Assembly: GCA_938008535.1 (NCBI GenBank)
Contig: CALLKF010000189.1
Coordinates: 1-29,386, forward strand
Direction of reading: 5' to 3'
Source: an uncultured Saprospirales bacterium
GTDB taxonomy: Bacteria; Bacteroidota; Bacteroidia; Chitinophagales; JADIYW01
Length of the DNA: 29,386 nt
Shown: positions 24,827-29,386 of the stretch, piece after piece
Position numbering within the stretch: the stretch's first letter is position 1
Layout: every line of letters begins with the position of its first letter
Translations under genes and position numbers: made by a program
The notes under the pieces: model-generated
Told to the model about the DNA's origin: nothing
Databases searched by the model: none
What the model saw: only the letters and a program-made list of their open reading frames with translations

Positions 24827-25916
24827 TTTTTAATTTTGATGCGATTTCATCGATTATTAACCCTGCTGCTTTAGCAGAAGCACCTTTCTCACCTATTTTT
24901 TCAAATAACGCTTCGTAAAAATGTAGGTTTGATGCATTCAACAATTTATCTAAATCAGTTTTTATACTTTCAACTGTGCAATCATACTGAATTAATTCTG
25001 TCACTATTTTTTTATTGGCAATCAGATTTGGTAACGAAATAAAATCAACTTTTGCCAATCGTTTTCCTATTTGATAATTTAACCACGAAGTCTTGTAGCA
25101 AACTACTTGTGGCACATTTCTTAAAGCTGTTTCTAAGCTTGCAGTTCCACTACAAACAACTGCAGCTTTTGCTTGCAGTAAAATTTCATCGACTGAATTC
25201 CATTTGATTATTACATTTTGTGGCAACTCATAATTATATAGATGTTTCAAGCGAGAAATTCCTGCAATAACAAATTGCTCGTTTGGATATTGATTTGCAA
25301 GTTCTAAATATATTGGTAAAAGTTTCGTGATTTCCTGTTTGCGGCTACCAGGCAAAAGAGCAATATTGTTTATTATATCGTTTTCTATTGAAGATTGACT
25401 ATTATCCATTGACCACTGACAATCTAACAACGGATGTCCGACAAAGTGTGCATTTATATAATTATGTTTGGTGTAAAAAGCAACTTCAAACGGCAAAATG
25501 CATAAAACCAAATCCACATTTTTTTTAATAATTTCAACTCGTTTTTCATTCCAAGCCCAAATTTGCGGTGCGATATAATACACCACTTTAAAACCATGAT
25601 GTTTACACCATTTTGCCATGCGTAAATTAAAACCTGGATAATCTATTAATATAATTACATCAGGTTTGTAAGTTAAAATACTTTGTTTTACTTCATTAAA
25701 ATTTTGATTAATTGTGCGCAAATTTTTGAGCACTTCATAAAAACCCATGAATGCTAATCTATCTAAACCAAATAAAATATCAACAGAAGCTTTTTGCATG
25801 TGTTCACCGCCAACGCCTTTAAAAACAGCCGATTCATCCAATTTAATAATTTCATTTACCAAATTTGCTGCGTGTAAATCGCCAGATGCTTCGCCTGCTA
25901 AAATAAAATATTGCAT
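24816..25916 (-). CDS. lpxB: Lipid-A-disaccharide synthase
   Basis: GT19 glycosyltransferase joining UDP-2,3-diacylglucosamine and lipid X into the lipid A disaccharide at the inner membrane face. 366 residues. FILAGEASGDLHAANL (4-19), PDVIILIDYPGFNLRMAK, YYIAPQIWAWNEKR (113-126), FVGHPLLD (158-165), ALLPGSRKQEI (186-196) and VVCSGTASLETAL are classic blocks. Residues 166-178 (CQWSMDNSQSSIE) are encoded by degenerate 7-bp repeats and replace the normal linker between the two Rossmann lobes. It lies downstream of a small membrane protein gene and surE, apart from lpxA/C/D. Confidence 0.95.
   Translation of the reverse strand: MQYFILAGEASGDLHAANLVNEIIKLDESAVFKGVGGEHMQKASVDILFGLDRLAFMGFYEVLKNLRTINQNFNEVKQSILTYKPDVIILIDYPGFNLRMAKWCKHHGFKVVYYIAPQIWAWNEKRVEIIKKNVDLVLCILPFEVAFYTKHNYINAHFVGHPLLDCQWSMDNSQSSIENDIINNIALLPGSRKQEITKLLPIYLELANQYPNEQFVIAGISRLKHLYNYELPQNVIIKWNSVDEILLQAKAAVVCSGTASLETALRNVPQVVCYKTSWLNYQIGKRLAKVDFISLPNLIANKKIVTELIQYDCTVESIKTDLDKLLNASNLHFYEALFEKIGEKGASAKAAGLIIDEIASKLKKSF
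25384..25425 (-). repeat. 7-bp repeat tract inside lpxB
   Basis: Six heptads on the plus strand: TCTATTG, AAGATTG, ACTATTA, TCCATTG, ACCACTG, ACAATCT. The length of 42 bp keeps the reading frame. It encodes Ser/Asn/Gln-rich residues in the LpxB interdomain linker. Confidence 0.6.
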
Positions 25917-25921
25917 ATTTT

Positions 25922-25949
25922 ATTTAGTCGTGAGTTGTAAGTCGTGAGT
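25922..25949 (-). repeat. 7-bp tandem repeat tract upstream of lpxB
   Basis: On the minus strand: ACTCACG, ACTTACA, ACTCACG, ACTAAAT, filling nearly all of the gap between the 104-residue gene and the lpxB ATG at 25916. Same unit (ACTYACR) and same orientation to the following gene as the tract before the ald-like gene. Confidence 0.8.
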
Positions 25950-25954
25950 CATAT

Positions 25955-26269
25955 TTATAAAGCATATTTAACTACAAACATGGCAATGATATATAGCATT
26001 GATGCAATAAAAATGCCTTTACATAAGTTGAATTTCTGAATCAAATTAAACAGAAAAAAAACTGGTAAATTGGCAAAAACACTTATTTTAATAAATGATG
26101 GAAGCGTTGATATTTGTTTGGCACCATCAACATATTCTTTCCAAGTATAAGAAGTGTATTTTACTTCATAGTACAATACAAACATCAACATAGGTATGAT
26201 TAAACCTAATACAAAACCAATGATTGTCTGATCGATTTTATCTATAAATTTTTGATTTTCAACAGTCAT
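25955..26269 (-). CDS. Small membrane protein, function unknown
   Basis: 104 residues with three hydrophobic segments: IIGFVLGLIIPMLMFVLYY (16-34), a middle one around VFANLPVFFLFNLI (64-77), and IFIASMLYIIAMFVV (86-100). The first two are separated by a charged/aromatic loop (YTWKEYVDGAKQIS). Inner membrane location is likely. I recognise no named family. The place between surE and lpxB on one strand, with short gaps on both sides (33 and 38 bp), suggests co-transcription, so a link to envelope lipid synthesis is possible but unproven. Confidence 0.75.
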   Translation of the reverse strand: MTVENQKFIDKIDQTIIGFVLGLIIPMLMFVLYYEVKYTSYTWKEYVDGAKQISTLPSFIKISVFANLPVFFLFNLIQKFNLCKGIFIASMLYIIAMFVVKYAL

Positions 26270-26302
26270 AAAATGAATTTATAATTTTGATTATTTTTAA
26301 AC

Positions 26303-27076
26303 TTATTCGTGTAATTTCCAATTTTGATTGATAAATGAAATTGCATGATGATGTGTTAAATCATATTGTACAGGAACGATGGAAACATAGCCATTTTCAA
26401 GTGCCCAAACATCGGTGTCATCGCCTTGGTCGAAATTAACAAATTTGCCAGTAAGCCAATAATAATTTTTGCCATTTGGATCCGTGCGTTCATCAAATTC
26501 TTCGACCCATTTTGCATTTGACTGACGACAAATTTTCATTCCTTTTATTTCACTCAATGGTAGCTTTGGAATATTTACATTCAACAAACTATCACCTGGC
26601 ATTCCTTTCGCTAAAACTTGTTCTACTACTTTTTCTACATAAAATTTAGATGCAGAGAAATCGGCTTCAAATGAAAAATCTAATAAAGAAAAACCAACTG
26701 CTGGAATTCCATCAATGGCAGCTTCCATGGCAGCAGACATCGTTCCAGAATAAATGACATTTATCGCAGCATTTGAACCATGATTAATTCCTGAAACACA
26801 TAAATCTGGTTTACGATGCAAAATTTTATCGATTGCAATTTTCACGCAATCTACTGGTGTTCCTGAACATTGATATGAAGGAATATCACCAAATTGATTT
26901 ACTTTTTGCAAACGTAACGGTTCATGAATGGTAATAGCATGACCCATGCCTGACTGAGGCGAATCTGGCGCAACTACAACAACATCACCAAATTTCTGCA
27001 CAGCTTCTACCAATGCTTTGATACCTGGCGACACAATGCCATCATCATTCGTAACTAAAATCATAGGTTTACTCAT
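26303..27076 (-). CDS. surE: 5'-nucleotidase SurE (survival protein E)
   Basis: 257 residues. Metal-dependent nucleoside monophosphate phosphatase. ILVTNDDGIVSPGIKAL carries the metal Asp pair (11, 12). PDSPQSGMGHAIT supplies the phosphate-binding Ser, and SGINHGSNAAINVIYSGTMSAA supplies the Asn ligand and the active-site loop. The C-terminal beta-hairpin tail is normal. It is first of a surE - small membrane protein - lpxB unit. A TAATTTTG box ends 4 bp before the ATG, suggesting a leaderless transcript, and an 18-bp palindrome lies further upstream. Confidence 0.95.
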   Translation of the reverse strand: MSKPMILVTNDDGIVSPGIKALVEAVQKFGDVVVVAPDSPQSGMGHAITIHEPLRLQKVNQFGDIPSYQCSGTPVDCVKIAIDKILHRKPDLCVSGINHGSNAAINVIYSGTMSAAMEAAIDGIPAVGFSLLDFSFEADFSASKFYVEKVVEQVLAKGMPGDSLLNVNIPKLPLSEIKGMKICRQSNAKWVEEFDERTDPNGKNYYWLTGKFVNFDQGDDTDVWALENGYVSIVPVQYDLTHHHAISFINQNWKLHE

Positions 27077-27080
27077 GATG

Positions 27081-27088
27081 CAAAATTA
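27081..27088 (-). promoter_or_regulatory. Candidate -7 promoter box for surE, leaderless arrangement
   Basis: Minus-strand TAATTTTG, followed by CATC and the ATG at 27076. The spacing is identical to that at 21408-21415. No -33 TTG is seen. Confidence 0.45.
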
Positions 27089-27111
27089 AGGATTGATTGT
27101 GGTGAATTCAT

Positions 27112-27129
27112 AAATTAACATGTTAATTT
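27112..27129. promoter_or_regulatory. 18-bp perfect palindrome, operator candidate
   Basis: AAATTAACATGTTAATTT is fully self-complementary. It lies in the divergent surE/DUF4230 region, just upstream of the surE -7 box. A second, 12-bp palindrome, CTTGTTAACAAG (27173-27184), shares the TGTTAA core and lies closer to the DUF4230 promoter. Confidence 0.4.
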
Positions 27130-27223
27130 TAATGCATAGAATTTGCCACAGTTAATTATACTATCCGTATTTCTTGTTAACAAGCTAAATCCATAATAAT
27201 TCACCTAAAAGATTTTATATTTA

Positions 27224-27231
27224 TAACTTTG
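27224..27231 (+). promoter_or_regulatory. Candidate -7 promoter box for the DUF4230 gene
   Basis: TAACTTTG matches TAnnTTTG, 26 bp before the ATG at 27258. The -33 region is not recognisable. Confidence 0.5.
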
Positions 27232-27257
27232 AGTAAAATTTATTAACTAACAAAGAA

Positions 27258-27875
27258 ATGAAGAACGTTTTAATTGGAATTTTGGTATTTATTGTTACTC
27301 TTTTAGCGTTTGTTATTTTTAAGAATGATTTATTTTCTAAAAAAGATAACAGCAAAGTTGATAGTACAATTGTTGTTCAAAAGATACAAAAAGTCTTAAA
27401 ACTGGTAACTGTTGAAGGAAATTTTTCTGAGTTAATGAACTATTCTGATTTTGATTACGTTGATTTACCAGGTTTTAGAAAAGATGCAGTTGTGCAAGTA
27501 GATGCAAAAGTTTCGATTGGTTATAATTTGGATAGTTTAAAAATTTCAACCAATGAAGAAGAAAAAACAATTACGATTTCGCATTTGCCAAAACCAAGTA
27601 TTATTGCCATTGATAGTGATGTGAAATTTAAAAATTTGAGTAGTGGTTTATTTACCAATTTTAACGAACAAGAATTGACAAAATTAAACACGCTTGGAAA
27701 AGAAAAAATCAGGCAAAAAGCAATGAATACAGAATTAATAAAACAAGCTGAAGAACAAAAAAATGAATTGTTTGAACTCTTGTTTTATATGGCAAAAGGA
27801 ACTGGTTATAAAATTATTATAGAAGGAAAAGAGTTGAATAATGATAAGGTTATAAGTTATAAGACTGAATTATAA
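27258..27875 (+). CDS. DUF4230 membrane-anchored protein
   Basis: 205 residues. The N-terminal hydrophobic helix (VLIGILVFIVTLLAFVIF, 4-21) acts as anchor, with the rest probably periplasmic. The body shows the DUF4230 pattern: KVLKLVTVEGNFSELMNY, a beta-rich middle (VDAKVSIGYNLDSLKI, TITISHLPKPSIIAIDSDV), then a charged helix (about 140-180) and a closing strand. The function of this family is unknown. It is 43 bp upstream of the methyltransferase gene, so it may share a transcript with the restriction-modification pair. Confidence 0.82.
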   Translation: MKNVLIGILVFIVTLLAFVIFKNDLFSKKDNSKVDSTIVVQKIQKVLKLVTVEGNFSELMNYSDFDYVDLPGFRKDAVVQVDAKVSIGYNLDSLKISTNEEEKTITISHLPKPSIIAIDSDVKFKNLSSGLFTNFNEQELTKLNTLGKEKIRQKAMNTELIKQAEEQKNELFELLFYMAKGTGYKIIIEGKELNNDKVISYKTEL

Positions 27876-27918
27876 AATAAATGTATTATTTTTAATGTAT
27901 AATAAAATATGATTTGAA

Positions 27919-28955
<1,037 letters not shown>

Positions 28956-28959
<4 letters not shown>

Positions 28960-29386
28960 CAAACATTATAGAAGCAATAATAAATATTGTTAACAATCCA
29001 ATACTTGAAATTAGAAATCATTATTTAGGTAGAAATAGAGCAAACAATGTTGGTGAAGCATTGGAAACATTTGTTAAAGATGCCTTTGCAAATTTAATTA
29101 TTGCAACTGACGAACAAGTAAGAATAAAAAGATATAATGAAGTTTTTTCTTGGCTTGGGAATCATCATAATCCACCTGATGCAATGATAAGAAATGGCGA
29201 TGCAATTGAAGTTAAAAAAACTCAAGGTGCTAATAATACATTAGAACTAAATAGTTCATATCCCAAATCTAACATTCATTCAAATAGCACAATGATTCCG
29301 AAAGAATGTAAAAATTGTGAAGAATGGTTAGAAAAAGATTTAATATATTGTGTTGGTCATACAACTGACGAAACAATAAATTCTCT
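28956..29386 (+). CDS. NgoPII-like type II restriction endonuclease (partial, 3' end beyond window)
   Basis: The first ~143 residues, open to the window end. It starts at ATG 28956, overlapping the methyltransferase stop. The N-terminus (NIIEAIINIVNNP), RANNVGEALETFVKD, LGNHHNPPDAMIRNGDAIEV followed by KK, and LNSSYPKS match R.NgoPII-type endonucleases that cut GGCC. The PDAMIRNGDAIEVKK block has the PD-(D/E)xK layout, with Asp in PDAM and Glu-Val-Lys in EVKK. Together with the preceding gene it forms a complete type II system as far as can be seen. No controller (C) protein gene is present upstream. Confidence 0.9.

Overview
The window looks like a chromosomal segment of a Bacteroidota bacterium, probably of the Chitinophagales/Saprospirales kind. 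The DNA is AT-rich, about one-third G+C by eye. Several genes are preceded by the Bacteroidota -7 box TAnnTTTG. The Raetz lipid A genes sit in the order typical of the phylum, and a PorX-type response regulator of the type IX secretion system is present. Many proteins carry lipoprotein or Sec signals. No rRNA, tRNA, CRISPR array or transposase gene is visible.

Layout. 1-2756: the tail of kdsB, then pyrG and a lipoprotein L,D-transpeptidase behind an operator-like palindrome. 2858-4649: a CDP-paratose-2-epimerase-like protein and a small lipoprotein. 4700-9488 (minus strand): HD phosphohydrolase, lpxD, lpxC, lpxA and an ABC ATPase. LpxC is free-standing here, not fused to FabZ. 9644-13003: porX, tsaE and an alanine-dehydrogenase-like gene whose active-site His position is Leu. 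13088-18938: a secreted propeller-like protein, an MBL hydrolase, a membrane-anchored repetitive beta-type protein, a secreted class 3 lipase, and a class IV aminotransferase (IlvE-like) with Ser where the PLP-nitrogen Glu should be.

18939-21419 is an accessory island. It holds an attenuator-like leader with terminator, an orphan gene, palindromic intergenic repeats, and a 21-bp tandem array that changes strand in its middle (4 units on plus, then 11 on minus). It also has a GC-rich (about 50%) orphan gene whose stop codon abuts a MITE-like inverted-repeat element. 21420-24775: an M48/Ste24 peptidase translationally coupled to a PhoD-like phosphatase whose N-terminus is encoded by a REP-type repeat, then rplU-rpmA. 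24816-27076 (minus strand): surE, a small membrane protein and lpxB. 27258-29386: a DUF4230 protein and an NgoPII/HaeIII-like (GGCC) restriction-modification pair. The endonuclease runs off the window end.

Together KdsB and LpxA/C/D/B supply most of the early Kdo2-lipid A pathway, split over three loci. PorX and the many exported proteins point to an envelope geared for T9SS and Sec export. The strongest leads are the strand-switching 21-bp array, 7-bp tandem repeats placed just upstream of start codons and also inside lpxB, REP DNA domesticated into a coding sequence, and active-site changes in the Ald-like and IlvE-like proteins. No clearly new multi-gene system could be shown.
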